Shown here: positions 36,192 to 45,218 of the stretch, piece by piece
Layout: each line of letters opens with the position of its first letter
Numbering within the stretch: the stretch's first letter is position 1
Source of the DNA: Chloroflexota bacterium
GTDB taxonomy: Bacteria > Chloroflexota > Anaerolineae > Aggregatilineales > Phototrophicaceae
Assembly: GCA_011525385.1 (NCBI GenBank)
Contig: WTGF01000104.1
Span: forward strand, 1-61,513
Length of the DNA: 61,513 nucleotides
Reading direction: 5' to 3'
Notes under the pieces: generated by a model
Told to the model about the DNA's origin: nothing
Seen by the model: the letters and a program-made list of their open reading frames with translations, nothing else
Databases searched by the model: none
Program-made: the position numbers and the translations under genes

Positions 36192-37394
36192 CTATTCGCT
36201 CGCGGCGTCAAGCGCTGCTTGTTCTTCCGCAATACGCTCGGTCGTACACTCACGTTCCGCCAGGAATGCCAGGTCGGCGGCGCGGCGCTCGTCCAGTGTC
36301 ATATCTTCCAGGTAGGGATTCACCTCGGGCAGACCGGGTGTCACGCCCTCGCTGCTCTGCCCGTCCTCCACCACGAAGTCCGCCGACGCCAGCAGTTCGT
36401 CAGAAATCTCGATTCCCTGATCCGCCGCCACGTCCAGATTCACGCCCACGCTCATGTCGTTTTGCAAATTGATGCCGGCGGTGGCAATGTCGATCTCGCC
36501 CTCCCAATGCGCGATCAGCATCCGCGCGGCGATGACGCCTTCCTTGAAGTAGCTGTAGACGCCGGCGCCGATCGTCGCGCCACGATAGACCGCATTCCCC
36601 GCCGTATACATCACCGGCAGTCCATGTTCGTTCGCCACTTGTATGATGGCTGGCAAGCCAGAGGCTACGGTAGCTTCTGTGGGGAGAATAAAGGCTTCTA
36701 TGCCCTTGCTGACCAGCCCTTCGGCCGCAAGGGTCAAATCGGCGACCGATACGATCGCGGCGCGTTCGACCTGCAGGCCCAGCGACTCCCCTACGGCAGT
36801 GATTTGGTTCGCGCCGAAGACGCCACTGCCTTCGTTGGAGGTGAAGATCGTGCCCACCACTTGTACATCGGGATCTTGCAGCAGCAGCAGGGGGACAATG
36901 CGCTCATAAGGCGCCAGAAACTGAGAACCGGAGATGTGCGCGGGTTTGATGCAGGGCGCGTCGGCGATGCCAGCAAAATAGGGGTTGGACACGACATTGA
37001 AGATCACAAGGGGCGGGTCTTCCATATCCAATGTAGCTCTGGCAGCCATTTGCGTCACCGGCGTGGTAATGGTTATCAAGGCATCGGGGTCTCTATCCAG
37101 CGCATCGCGGACCATGATATTCGCGATGCCGATGTCGAAACCGGCATCCCCCCAGAAGATGTTGATGCCTTCGCCCTCGAGGTCTTGCCGTTGGTCTAAT
37201 ACAGCGCGCTCCTCCTGATTGATATAGCCATAGGCTTGCAGCATATCGAGCGTGCCCTTGACCGAGAGTTGGATATTGGAATGATATCCGAGAGCCAGAA
37301 TGGCGATCGTGGGGATTTCATCATCTTGCGCTGTCACCATCGGTGAGAGCAAAAACGCAAGCAATGAAATTATGAGCAAGAATCGCTTATTCAT
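36192..37394 (-). CDS. ABC transporter substrate-binding protein, ABC_sub_bind type (paralog 1)
   Basis: This 400-residue secreted protein is of the TrpX-like ABC_sub_bind family. The signal peptide (about 1-23, ending MVTAQ) has no lipobox. Shared motifs of the array are GIADAPCIKP, a glycine-rich GATIGAGVYSYFKEGVIAAR, VGVNLDVAADQGIEISDELL, and a tail RRAADLAFLAERECTTERIA. The start at 37394 has GGAG six bases upstream, and Met at 37406 is less likely. It is transcribed alone from the promoter at 37466 and ends in its own terminator. Its ligand is unknown; the pocket segment (INLQNDMS) differs from its paralogs. Confidence 0.85.
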   Translation of the reverse strand: MNKRFLLIISLLAFLLSPMVTAQDDEIPTIAILALGYHSNIQLSVKGTLDMLQAYGYINQEERAVLDQRQDLEGEGINIFWGDAGFDIGIANIMVRDALDRDPDALITITTPVTQMAARATLDMEDPPLVIFNVVSNPYFAGIADAPCIKPAHISGSQFLAPYERIVPLLLLQDPDVQVVGTIFTSNEGSGVFGANQITAVGESLGLQVERAAIVSVADLTLAAEGLVSKGIEAFILPTEATVASGLPAIIQVANEHGLPVMYTAGNAVYRGATIGAGVYSYFKEGVIAARMLIAHWEGEIDIATAGINLQNDMSVGVNLDVAADQGIEISDELLASADFVVEDGQSSEGVTPGLPEVNPYLEDMTLDERRAADLAFLAERECTTERIAEEQAALDAASE

Positions 37395-37465
37395 GTGTTT
37401 CTCCAATCATAGTCCTAAATCTACAAGCGAACATCTACAGGGTGATCGTAGTGAAAGATAATACT

Positions 37466-37494
37466 AGTATATTATTAGGCATGACGAAATTCAA
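37466..37494 (-). promoter_or_regulatory. Promoter of SBP paralog 1
   Basis: On the minus strand TTGAAT (37489-37494), a 17-base spacer and TATACT (37466-37471) form a good sigma-70-type promoter about 70 bases before the start codon. Confidence 0.55.
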
Positions 37495-37517
37495 GAAGTT
37501 GAGGTACAAGTACATAC

Positions 37518-37547
37518 AAAAAAGGGCGATCAACTTGGATCGCCCTC
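37518..37547 (-). terminator. Intrinsic terminator after SBP paralog 2
   Basis: On the minus strand AGGGCGATCC and GATCGCCCT pair, followed by TTTTTTGT. It lies about 130 bases past the paralog 2 stop. Confidence 0.7.
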
Positions 37548-37677
37548 CTGTATTCTGTTACCGTGTTGCACATACGACGGGGAGATTTATCGTATTCTGT
37601 GAGCGCGTAATGCCGGTGACTTTTGCGCTGATTACACGCCGTACTGCTGTGGGAAAGGCCTCAACGTAGGCCGCAAG

Positions 37678-38892
37678 CTAGTCTTCTGCCCAGGTATCTT
37701 GCAATTCTGCGCGCTGTTCGGCGACTATCTCCGGTGTGCAGCGGAGATTTTCCAGGAATGCCAGATCGGCGGCCTGCCGCTCTTCTACGGTCATATCGGG
37801 CAAGGTGGTAACAACCTCCGGCAATTCGCGGGTTGCGCCGGCGCTGCTGACCCCGTCTTCAATGACAAACTCGGCCATCGCCAAGATCTCGTCAGAGATT
37901 TCTATGGCTTGCGCTTTGGCCGAATCCAGATTGACGGCGATGCCAAAATCCCGGCTCTGGTTGATGCGGATTTCGGAAATGTCGATCTCTCCGTTTAGGT
38001 GGGCGACCAGCATCCGACCCTGGATCACGCCTTCGCCATAGGTACTCCGGATTCCCGCGCCGACAGTCGCGCCATTAAATACTTGGTAGGGGACGGGAGC
38101 GTACAAGGGCATGCCGTATTCGGCGGTCAAACTCAGCAGCAGCGGTGTACCGGACAGGGCGATGGAACCGATGGGATAAAGGATGGCTTCCACGCCCCGG
38201 CTCACCAGAGCTTCGACCGCCAGGTTGAGATCGCTTCTGGATATGACGGTGGCGACTTCCACCGTGAGTCCGAGTTCCTCGGCTGCATTCTGAATCTGTC
38301 GCCCGCCGTCCACGCTGACCGGCTGTTCGGGCGAGACAATTGTCCCAATGACTTTGAGATCGGGATTCTGGACTAGCAGAATGGGCACGATTTTGTCGTA
38401 AGGAATAAGATTCTGTGTGCCCCCCACGTGGTCCGGTTTGATGCAGGGCGCATCGGCGATGCCGGCAAAATAGGGCGAGCCAACGAGACTGAACATGATT
38501 GCCGGTGGGGCTTCCATGTCGCGCGTGGCATTTACGGCGATTTGCGTCACCTGGGTTGTCACCGTCAGCATGGCGTCGACGCCGCGATCAAGCGCGTCTT
38601 CAACCATGAGATTGGCTGTGGGAAGATCAAAGCCGGCGTTGCGCCAAAGCACATTCATATTCTCGCCATAGAGGTCTTCGCCCTTATCCAGCACTGCGCG
38701 TTCTTCTTCGTTGAAGAATCCGTAAGCCTGCAGGGTGTCGAAGGCGCCCTTGATCGACAATGTTGCTCCCTGGGTATGGCCAAAATTCAACATCGCGATT
38801 GAGGGGATTTCGTCTTCTTGAGCTTGCGCCAAGAGCTTCGGCGAAAGCAAAAGCGCCAGTAGAGAAACGATTAATACTAATCTGTTGGACAT
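37678..38892 (-). CDS. ABC transporter substrate-binding protein, ABC_sub_bind type (paralog 2)
   Basis: The 404-residue exported protein has a signal peptide (about 1-23) and no lipobox. It carries the array motifs GIADAPCIKPDHVGGTQ, NGATVGAGIRSTYGEGVI, FGIAVNLDSAKAQAIEISDE and the tail RQAADLAFLENLRCTPEIVA. It resembles paralog 5 most closely (LYAPV, INQSR.FGIA). AGGAG is six bases before the ATG. It has its own promoter-like -10 (TATAAT, 38965-38970) and a distant terminator, so it is a single-gene unit. Its ligand is not known. Confidence 0.85.
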   Translation of the reverse strand: MSNRLVLIVSLLALLLSPKLLAQAQEDEIPSIAMLNFGHTQGATLSIKGAFDTLQAYGFFNEEERAVLDKGEDLYGENMNVLWRNAGFDLPTANLMVEDALDRGVDAMLTVTTQVTQIAVNATRDMEAPPAIMFSLVGSPYFAGIADAPCIKPDHVGGTQNLIPYDKIVPILLVQNPDLKVIGTIVSPEQPVSVDGGRQIQNAAEELGLTVEVATVISRSDLNLAVEALVSRGVEAILYPIGSIALSGTPLLLSLTAEYGMPLYAPVPYQVFNGATVGAGIRSTYGEGVIQGRMLVAHLNGEIDISEIRINQSRDFGIAVNLDSAKAQAIEISDEILAMAEFVIEDGVSSAGATRELPEVVTTLPDMTVEERQAADLAFLENLRCTPEIVAEQRAELQDTWAED

Positions 38893-38964
38893 ATGTATCT
38901 CCTGCTATAGCGTACCGTCCGATGTCGATCTTCTTCAGTGAACGTTCCAATGTCTGCTAAGCTT

Positions 38965-38990
38965 ATTATACTATTAATATTAATTTGTCT
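38965..38990 (-). promoter_or_regulatory. Promoter-like element of SBP paralog 2
   Basis: On the minus strand a consensus TATAAT (38965-38970) has TAGACA 15 bases before it. The flanks are strongly AT-rich compared with the surroundings. It lies about 75 bases before the ATG. Confidence 0.45.
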
Positions 38991-39015
38991 ACTGGTTCGA
39001 GGCGCGGGGATAAAG

Positions 39016-39047
39016 AAAAAGAGGGCGATTGCCAGCAATCGCCCTCT
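39016..39047 (-). terminator. Intrinsic terminator after SBP paralog 3
   Basis: On the minus strand AGAGGGCGATTGC and GCAATCGCCCTCT form a perfect 13-bp stem followed by TTTTCTTT. Confidence 0.85.
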
Positions 39048-39078
39048 AAAGTGTGAATGGTAGGTTGCTATCGGCCAA

Positions 39079-40290
39079 TTAGTCCTCCGTCCATTGCGTC
39101 TCGAGTTGCCGCTTCTGCTCGGCGATCATCTCGTCCGTGCAGTAGAGCTCGGCCAGGAAGGCCAGGTCAGCTTCACGCAGTTCTTCCAGCGTCATCTCCG
39201 GCAGTTCGATACCGTGTTCAGGCAAGTCGGGCGTGACGCCTTCGGTGCTCAGCCCATCTTTAATCGTCCAGTCCGCGAGCGCCAGTAATTTGTCGGAGAT
39301 CTCGACCTCCCCTTCCGCCGCGGCATCCAGATTGATGGCGACGGTGAAGCCGGGTTTAAAGTTGACGCTCAAACGCGAGATGTCGATGCCGCCGTTGAGA
39401 TGAGCAATCAACATGCGGGCGGCGATGACGCCTTCGCGATACATGCTGTAAAAGTCAGCGCCTACAGTCGCGCCGCGATAGACATGTTGCGCCACAATGG
39501 AAAAGACCGGTATCCCGCCGTACTCTGCGGCAGCGTCTACAATTGAGGGCAAGCCGATCGACGTGGTATAGCTGGCGGGCAAGACGATGGCCTCGACGCC
39601 TTTGCTGATAAGGCCGTCGGTGGCGGGTTGCAGATCGGCGAAGGAGACAACCTGAGACACTTTAACTTCGATCCCAAGTTCCCCGGCGAGTTCTGTGATT
39701 CGTTCCGCGCCAAAGACGCTATTGGTTTCAGCCATATTAACGATTGTACCGATCAACTTCATATCCGGGTCCTGCACCTTTAGCAGGGGCACGAACTCAT
39801 CGTAGGGCACGTGAGTCTGCGTACCGGCGATGTGGCTATCTTTTATGCAGGGGGCGTCGGCAATGCCGGCGAAATAGGGCGTGGTGACGATAGCGAAAAT
39901 GACAGCCGGCGGGTCGTCCATTTCCCGCGAGGCGTTGGCGGCGATCTGTGACACGGGTGTTGAAAGGGTCAGGAGCGCGTCCGCTCCCTGGTCCAGCGCA
40001 TCCTCCACCATAATGTTCGCCGCCGGAATATCGAAACCGGCGTCGCTATAGATGACATTAATGCGCTCGCCTTCAAGGTCTTCCGCCTGGTCTAGTATGG
40101 CGCGCTCCTCCGCATTCACCAGGCCATAGGCTTCGAGCATATCCATAATGCCTTTTTCGGCCAATGCTGTAAGGGACGTGCCCCCGTAGCGCAATATCGC
40201 AATCGTCGGCTTGCTATCATCTTGCGCCAGCGCCGGCGCCGCGATTAAAAGGGCAGTTATCAGAAGTCCGACCAGCGTTCTTGTGGCCAT
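39079..40290 (-). CDS. ABC transporter substrate-binding protein, ABC_sub_bind type (paralog 3)
   Basis: The 403-residue exported protein has a signal peptide (about 1-22, ending PALAQ) with no lipobox. Array motifs are GIADAPCIKDSHIAGTQ, RGATVGADFYSMYREGVIAA, FTVAINLDAAAEGEVEISDK and the tail LREADLAFLAELYCTDEMIA. It has its own terminator. No strong Shine-Dalgarno site precedes the ATG at 40290. The family is best known from streptococcal TrpX, which takes up tryptophan precursors, but that does not fix the ligand here. Confidence 0.84.
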   Translation of the reverse strand: MATRTLVGLLITALLIAAPALAQDDSKPTIAILRYGGTSLTALAEKGIMDMLEAYGLVNAEERAILDQAEDLEGERINVIYSDAGFDIPAANIMVEDALDQGADALLTLSTPVSQIAANASREMDDPPAVIFAIVTTPYFAGIADAPCIKDSHIAGTQTHVPYDEFVPLLKVQDPDMKLIGTIVNMAETNSVFGAERITELAGELGIEVKVSQVVSFADLQPATDGLISKGVEAIVLPASYTTSIGLPSIVDAAAEYGGIPVFSIVAQHVYRGATVGADFYSMYREGVIAARMLIAHLNGGIDISRLSVNFKPGFTVAINLDAAAEGEVEISDKLLALADWTIKDGLSTEGVTPDLPEHGIELPEMTLEELREADLAFLAELYCTDEMIAEQKRQLETQWTED

Positions 40291-40407
40291 AGGTTGTTCT
40301 GCTTTCTTCGCCGCTTCTCATCGACAAGCGTAGCTCAACGCGACGCTGCCCATCTCAAGAATAGCACAAAAACCGGCGCGAATTGCAAAAGCCGATCGCG
40401 GCGGCAA

Positions 40408-40439
40408 CAAAAAGAGGGCGATCTGTAGTGACCGCCCTC
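40408..40439 (-). terminator. Intrinsic terminator after SBP paralog 4
   Basis: On the minus strand GAGGGCGGTCA...GATCGCCCTC is followed by TTTTTGTT. It matches the one after paralog 1 over the whole hairpin, which suggests the genes were copied together with their terminators. Confidence 0.8.
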
Positions 40440-40476
40440 CTACGAGATTGGAATTGAAATTGGTGGAATACGCTGC

Positions 40477-41658
40477 CTATTCCTCCGCGGCATCCAAGGC
40501 CGCTTGTTCCTCGGCGATGCGTTCGGGCGTACATTCGAGCTGCGCCAGGAATGCGGCGTCGTCCGCCTTGCGCTCTTCCAGCGACATCTCCGGCAAGCTG
40601 GGTGGCTCGCTTAGTACATTGAGTTCTCCGCCCTCGATCACCATGACAGCTGAATCCAATATGGAATCGGCAACGGCAATCCCAAATTCCTCAGCAGTAT
40701 CGAGATTGACGGCCACGCCGAGGTCCACCCTGGAACTGATTCCGGTCGCGCTGACATCCAGCGCGCCATCAATATAAGCGGCGATCATCCGCCCGACAGT
40801 CACGCCTTCGCCGTAGAAGTCATCAAAGCCCGCGCCGACCACCGCGCCATGATAAATCATGCGAGGAGACACGCCGAAGACCGGAATACCGTAGTCTTTC
40901 GCCACGCCAAGGATCGCCGGTATACCCCTCGACTCGATATAGCCTGCGCCAATCATCAATATCTCAACGCCTTTGTCGGCCAGGCTTGCTGTCGCCTGGG
41001 GTAGATCAGCCGCCGATGCGATGGAGGCGACTTCAACTGTCAAACCGAGCGCTTCCGCAAATTTAGTAATCTGACTAACGCCATAAACGCTTTGCGTTTG
41101 CGTCGGATCAACTATCGTGCCGATGGTCTGAACATCGGGCAACTGGATCTTGGACAAGCCCACATATTGCTCGTAAGGAATCGTTACGTGCGTACCGCTG
41201 ACGTGAGGCATCTTGATGCAAGAGGAATCAGCGATGCCGGCGGAATAAGGGGCGCTGACGATGGCGAAGAACAGAGCCGGCGGGTCGTCCATCTCCTTTG
41301 TGATGTTTGCGGTAATCTGGGTGACCGGCGTTGAAAAAGTCAGAAGAACGTCGGCGCCGCGATCCAGCGTCTGCTCCACCATCGCGTTGATGTTGGTAAC
41401 GTCGCTTGCCGCGTCCAGCCAATAGACGTTGATATGCTCGCCGTTCAGATCTTCGTCCGCATCCAGCAATTCGCGCTCGGATGGTGAAATCAGTTCATGA
41501 GCCTGCAAGACATCCCATATACCGGGTTTAGCGATGTCTTCTGTACCGCTGGCCCGATATCTCAGGAAGGCGATTGTGGGCTTGTCTCCATCCGCTGCCA
41601 AAGCAAGTGGAACGGTGGACAGGAACAAAGCAAGCGCAAGTATCAGTCTCTGAAACAT
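40477..41658 (-). CDS. ABC transporter substrate-binding protein, ABC_sub_bind type (paralog 4)
   Basis: The 393-residue exported protein has a signal peptide (about 1-22, ending LALAA) without a lipobox. Array motifs are GIADSSCIKMPHVSGTH, GAVVGAGFDDFYGEGVTVG, LGVAVNLDTAEEFGIAVAD and the tail RKADDAAFLAQLECTPERIA. The region before the tail is shorter than in its relatives (393 against about 400). GGAGGAG is four bases before the ATG. It stands divergent to the GH32 gene, at the edge of the plus-strand block that splits the array. Confidence 0.84.
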   Translation of the reverse strand: MFQRLILALALFLSTVPLALAADGDKPTIAFLRYRASGTEDIAKPGIWDVLQAHELISPSERELLDADEDLNGEHINVYWLDAASDVTNINAMVEQTLDRGADVLLTFSTPVTQITANITKEMDDPPALFFAIVSAPYSAGIADSSCIKMPHVSGTHVTIPYEQYVGLSKIQLPDVQTIGTIVDPTQTQSVYGVSQITKFAEALGLTVEVASIASAADLPQATASLADKGVEILMIGAGYIESRGIPAILGVAKDYGIPVFGVSPRMIYHGAVVGAGFDDFYGEGVTVGRMIAAYIDGALDVSATGISSRVDLGVAVNLDTAEEFGIAVADSILDSAVMVIEGGELNVLSEPPSLPEMSLEERKADDAAFLAQLECTPERIAEEQAALDAAEE

Positions 41659-41847
41659 CTTACTCCTCCATTGGATAGCTGATTGTCAAATGCTACAGTG
41701 TACTCAATTTAAGCACAATGATTGGTTTTGCAAAAGGTTTGGTAAATGAATCGCGGTAAAATCAGAGAGTGATGGTTCTTTCATAGCTCGTCTGGCAGCT
41801 CCGAACCACAAGTGAAGTTTGCTTCGGGCATAGAGGAGGTCATAACC

Positions 41848-43287
41848 ATGTCAACGGTTACGGACGCGCAAGCGCTGAACTACCACTTGATGCACCCGGG
41901 CGAAGACAGTTCCCCGGGCGATCCCAACGCCGCTTTCTACCTCGATGGGCTTTATCATTTGCATTATATCTTGCGTCATCCCTGGCGGGGTGAAGCCTCT
42001 TACTCCTTTGTGCATGTGACCAGCCCGGATATGCTGCACTGGAACTGGCAGACGACCAAGTTGCAGCCATCGTTCACCGGGCACGGCATGTTCAGCGGCA
42101 CCGGTTTCCTCACCAAGGAGGGTATGCCGGCCGCCATCTACCATGGCCAAGCCTCGGGCAGAAATCACATCGCCATCGCCAATGACCGACGCCTTTCGGC
42201 CTGGCACAAACCCTATGCGGTGGAACCCTTGACCGCCGACGGTCAAATCCCCGAAATGCACCATTGGGATCCCGACTGTTTCTTGGTCGGGGATACTTAT
42301 TATTCCATATCCGGCGGCCACAATCCGCCGGTGTTGCGCTCGGATGACCTGCGGGACTGGACCTATGTCGGCGACTTCTTGAGCCAGGACCTGCCGGGCG
42401 CGGCCATCGGCGAGGATATCTCCTGCCCCAATTTCTTCCCGCTGGGCGACAAATGGATGCTGCTTTGCATCAGTCATCCTTACGGCTGCCGCTATTACCT
42501 GGGCGACTGGGACGCCCAAAACGAACAATTCGCGCCGGAACGTCACGGACGCATGAACTGGCGCCGGCCGGAACAATCGCTGTATGCCGCGCTGGATCGC
42601 GACTACTTCGCGCCCGAATCGCTACTCGCCGCCGACGGCCGCCGCGTCATGTGGGCTTGGCTGCGCTCGATGCATGCCGAGATCGCCGAGCGAACGATCC
42701 AATCGCTGCCGCGGGAATTGAGCCTGGCCCCGGACGGGGGCTTGCGCATGAAACCGCTCAGCGAATTGGCCTCCTTGCGCGTCGATCCGATCGTCATCAA
42801 TGACGTGGTAGTGGAGCCGACCAACACCGACGAAGCGGCGCTGGCTGCTGATCCTCTGCTCCAGCTCGACGGCGATTCTTTCGAGATTCAGATCACGGTC
42901 GACCCCGCGCAGATCCAACGCAAGCGCTTTGGTCTGCAACTCTTCTGCGACGAGAGTCGGGCTGGTTTGCCGATCCTCTTCTTGCCCGAGTACGGCAGAC
43001 TGCGCGTCGGCAGCACCGAGGCGCCCTTCTCCGTCAATGAACTTGACGGAGGCGAAGACCTTGTCCTGCGCATATTTGTTGACAAGTATTTGGTCGAGGT
43101 TTTTGTCAACGACAGGCAAGCTGTCGCCAGCGCCTACATGGATTTTCAAACGGCTTCGTACCTGCGCCCATATTCATTCCACCAGTCCACGACCCTCCGC
43201 AAAGTGGAGATTTGGCGCCTGCGCGCGACCAATCAAGGCTTCTTTGAAGCCCGGGACAGCCGGATATGGGAGGTCGATAAGGAATAG
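41848..43287 (+). CDS. GH32-like beta-fructosidase (atypical)
   Basis: The 479-residue enzyme has a five-blade propeller start with the nucleophile motif GDPN (Asp25), SFVHVTSPDMLHW, the FSGTGF motif, HWDPDCF in place of the RDP motif, and EDISCPNFF in place of the usual WECPDFF. A C-terminal beta-sandwich follows (ILFLPEYGRLRVG, FVDKYLVEVFVNDRQ). No signal peptide is seen, so it acts inside the cell on imported fructosides or related sugars. The acid/base Glu is displaced from the family position, so specificity may differ. GAGGAGG lies 8 bases before the ATG; the longer frame to 41812 is not needed. Confidence 0.8.
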   Translation: MSTVTDAQALNYHLMHPGEDSSPGDPNAAFYLDGLYHLHYILRHPWRGEASYSFVHVTSPDMLHWNWQTTKLQPSFTGHGMFSGTGFLTKEGMPAAIYHGQASGRNHIAIANDRRLSAWHKPYAVEPLTADGQIPEMHHWDPDCFLVGDTYYSISGGHNPPVLRSDDLRDWTYVGDFLSQDLPGAAIGEDISCPNFFPLGDKWMLLCISHPYGCRYYLGDWDAQNEQFAPERHGRMNWRRPEQSLYAALDRDYFAPESLLAADGRRVMWAWLRSMHAEIAERTIQSLPRELSLAPDGGLRMKPLSELASLRVDPIVINDVVVEPTNTDEAALAADPLLQLDGDSFEIQITVDPAQIQRKRFGLQLFCDESRAGLPILFLPEYGRLRVGSTEAPFSVNELDGGEDLVLRIFVDKYLVEVFVNDRQAVASAYMDFQTASYLRPYSFHQSTTLRKVEIWRLRATNQGFFEARDSRIWEVDKE

Positions 43288-43398
43288 CGACCGTTACATA
43301 GACTAGGTGTCTTTCGGCGCGATCCGTCCATTATTCGTCTCTGACCAACAGCAATGCAAGCCTGCAAAACGACCTTGCTCTCTCGACCGGCCGCGGGG

Positions 43399-43600
43399 GC
43401 AGTGTATCCTTCGGTCGAAACACATCGTAGCTAGTCCTCGAAATGGGATCCCTAACCCAAACACCAACGATCCGGTAGGGGCGACTCGCCGAGTCGCCCG
43501 ATACTCATTCAGTTTCTTAGCGTCGGGCGATCCAGAGGATCGCCCCTACCGGCTGTAAGGTGGTTGTTGTTCTCAATTTCAACCGACTTCGATAGACTAC
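43399..43600. mobile_element. MITE copy 2 (~202 bp)
   Basis: The unit has the same ends (AGTGTATCCTTCGGTCGAAA and its inverted counterpart) and the same two internal palindromes as copy 1 at 10088-10293, with many single-base changes. The copies also share TGGTTGTTGTTCT near the right end. It fills the centre of the 484-base gap 43288-43771. The rest of the gap must hold the promoter of the sugar operon, but none was clear. Confidence 0.78.
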
Positions 43601-43771
43601 TGTCACGGTCGCCATAGCTAATGTCGTTAATCTTGTGTTAAACTCCTAAGTCCGGACGCAGCCCGCACAAGGCTCGGCCGTCTCAGTATTGGCTAAAGGC
43701 AGCGCCGCCCGCCTGGGCGATCGCCATCTTTATCCAGAAATCGTATGCCTAGTTCTCAAAGGAGAATTTCC

Positions 43772-45055
43772 ATGAAACGTCTATTTCTTATATTGGCCTT
43801 GCTCGCGCTCGCGCTTCCGGTTGCCGCGGACGATATGGGTAGCTGCAATATTGACGCGCCGGAAAGCGCCGCGACTGTCAACATGATCGGCTGGACCTAT
43901 CCCATTATCGACTTCTACGCCAGCGAACTCGAAGCGTGCAACGCAGTCGACAATATCGACGTCAATACGCAGTTGCTCGATTCCGGCTCGGCGCACGATC
44001 AATTGCGCCTGGCATTGGGCGCAGGCGGCACGTCGCCCTACGACATCATCATGGTCACCCAAGGCGATATCGAGTCCTATGTGAATGAAGGCTGGATGAT
44101 GCCGCTCAATGACCTGGTCGACAAATACGAAGATGCATACCAAATCTCCGACATCCTTGGCCTGGCAGACATGACGGTGGATGGCAATATCTACGGTCTG
44201 CCGATGGAGCAGAATACGCGCCATATGTTCTATCGCCCCGACCTCCTCGAGAAGCACGGCATCGCCGTCCCGGAGACCTGGGACGATGTCATCGACGCCT
44301 GCGGAGTGCTGGAAGCCGAAGACAGCATTGTCATTCCCTTTACTGTTCAGCTACATGCCGGCTGGGCTTGGCGTCTCGAATTCAGCGATATGCTGCTTGG
44401 TTTTGGCGGCAAGCCACTCAACGACGACATGACACCCGCTTTCAACAGCGATGAAGGTGTCATGGCGCTGGAGAAGATGGTCGAAATCGTCGATGCTTGC
44501 ATGGGCGAAGAAGGCTTGACCTACAGCATTGACGACAGCCAAATCGGCATCGCTACTGGCGAACTGGCGATGGCTTTCACCTGGGCCAGTCGCGCCGCCG
44601 CCATGGACGATCCGGACTTCTCCGATTATGTCGGTGGCATCGAATTCGCTCCCGCCCCCAGAGTGACCGAGGACGGGCCATATGCGGCGACCGGTGGTAC
44701 CGGCGCAGGCTTGGGCATCCCGGCGAATATCGATGACGATCCCGATTTGGTCTTCCAGATCATCCTGGAAGCGATGGATGAAGAAAGCCAATTGCGCGGA
44801 TCAAATTACGGTGTAATCACCCGTCAAGCCGTGGCTGCGAAAGCCGATGCGCGTTACCTGCCGGCTGTCTTCGCTACCATTGCCGGTGGTGTAGAAGGTA
44901 CGCCGGTACCCGCTATCGGCGCAGTACTGAACCCGGTATGGGGTCAATGGCTGCCGCAGATTATGACCGGCGAAATGTCCGCCGCCGAATTGCTGGACGC
45001 CGCCGCCGAAGCCTACACTGCCGAAGCGACTGCTCAGGGATTCATCGAGAGCTAG
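43772..45055 (+). CDS. Sugar ABC transporter substrate-binding protein (SBP family 1)
   Basis: The 427-residue exported protein has a signal peptide (about 1-19, ending PVAAD). It has the MalE/UgpB-like fold: SPYDIIMVTQGDIESYVNEG, YGLPMEQNTRHMFYRPDLLE, PETWDDVIDAC and TGELAMAFTWASRAA. GGAG is 7 bases before the ATG. It would bind an oligosaccharide or polyol for the two permeases that follow. The only cysteine near the N-terminus (MGSC, about 24) is a poor lipobox match. A strong hairpin follows the gene. Confidence 0.9.
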   Translation: MKRLFLILALLALALPVAADDMGSCNIDAPESAATVNMIGWTYPIIDFYASELEACNAVDNIDVNTQLLDSGSAHDQLRLALGAGGTSPYDIIMVTQGDIESYVNEGWMMPLNDLVDKYEDAYQISDILGLADMTVDGNIYGLPMEQNTRHMFYRPDLLEKHGIAVPETWDDVIDACGVLEAEDSIVIPFTVQLHAGWAWRLEFSDMLLGFGGKPLNDDMTPAFNSDEGVMALEKMVEIVDACMGEEGLTYSIDDSQIGIATGELAMAFTWASRAAAMDDPDFSDYVGGIEFAPAPRVTEDGPYAATGGTGAGLGIPANIDDDPDLVFQIILEAMDEESQLRGSNYGVITRQAVAAKADARYLPAVFATIAGGVEGTPVPAIGAVLNPVWGQWLPQIMTGEMSAAELLDAAAEAYTAEATAQGFIES

Positions 45056-45069
45056 TCCCGTGTCGAGTC

Positions 45070-45104
45070 GCCGCGCCCTATCTCACTAGGCGATAGGGCG
45101 CGGC
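45070..45104. other. Strong stem-loop after the sugar SBP gene
   Basis: GCCGCGCCCTATC pairs perfectly with GATAGGGCGCGGC around a 9-base loop. No T-tract follows. Such stems after a binding-protein gene protect the upstream message and lower expression of the downstream permeases, as in malE-malF. Confidence 0.6.
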
Positions 45105-45108
45105 TAAA

Positions 45109-45181
45109 TCGGGCGAGCCGCCGGTTCGCCCCACCTACAGTTAGAATCTGCGCTTTGTAGGGGTCAACCGGCGGTTGATCC
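45109..45181. repeat. GGGCGA/TCGCCC-type repeat pair
   Basis: GGGCGAGCCGCCGGTTCGCC and GGGGTCAACCGGCGGTTGAT are two short palindromes linked by a spacer, in the same layout as the interior of the MITE and the copy at 34199. Confidence 0.5.
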
Positions 45182-45218
45182 CTTTTGTTTGTCTTGCCAA
45201 TCAGCCGGCGGAAGGTCT

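Noticed and set aside
38985..39010. GGTTCGA-like stretch as a possible tRNA T-arm
   Set aside because: No acceptor or anticodon stem can be drawn around it.
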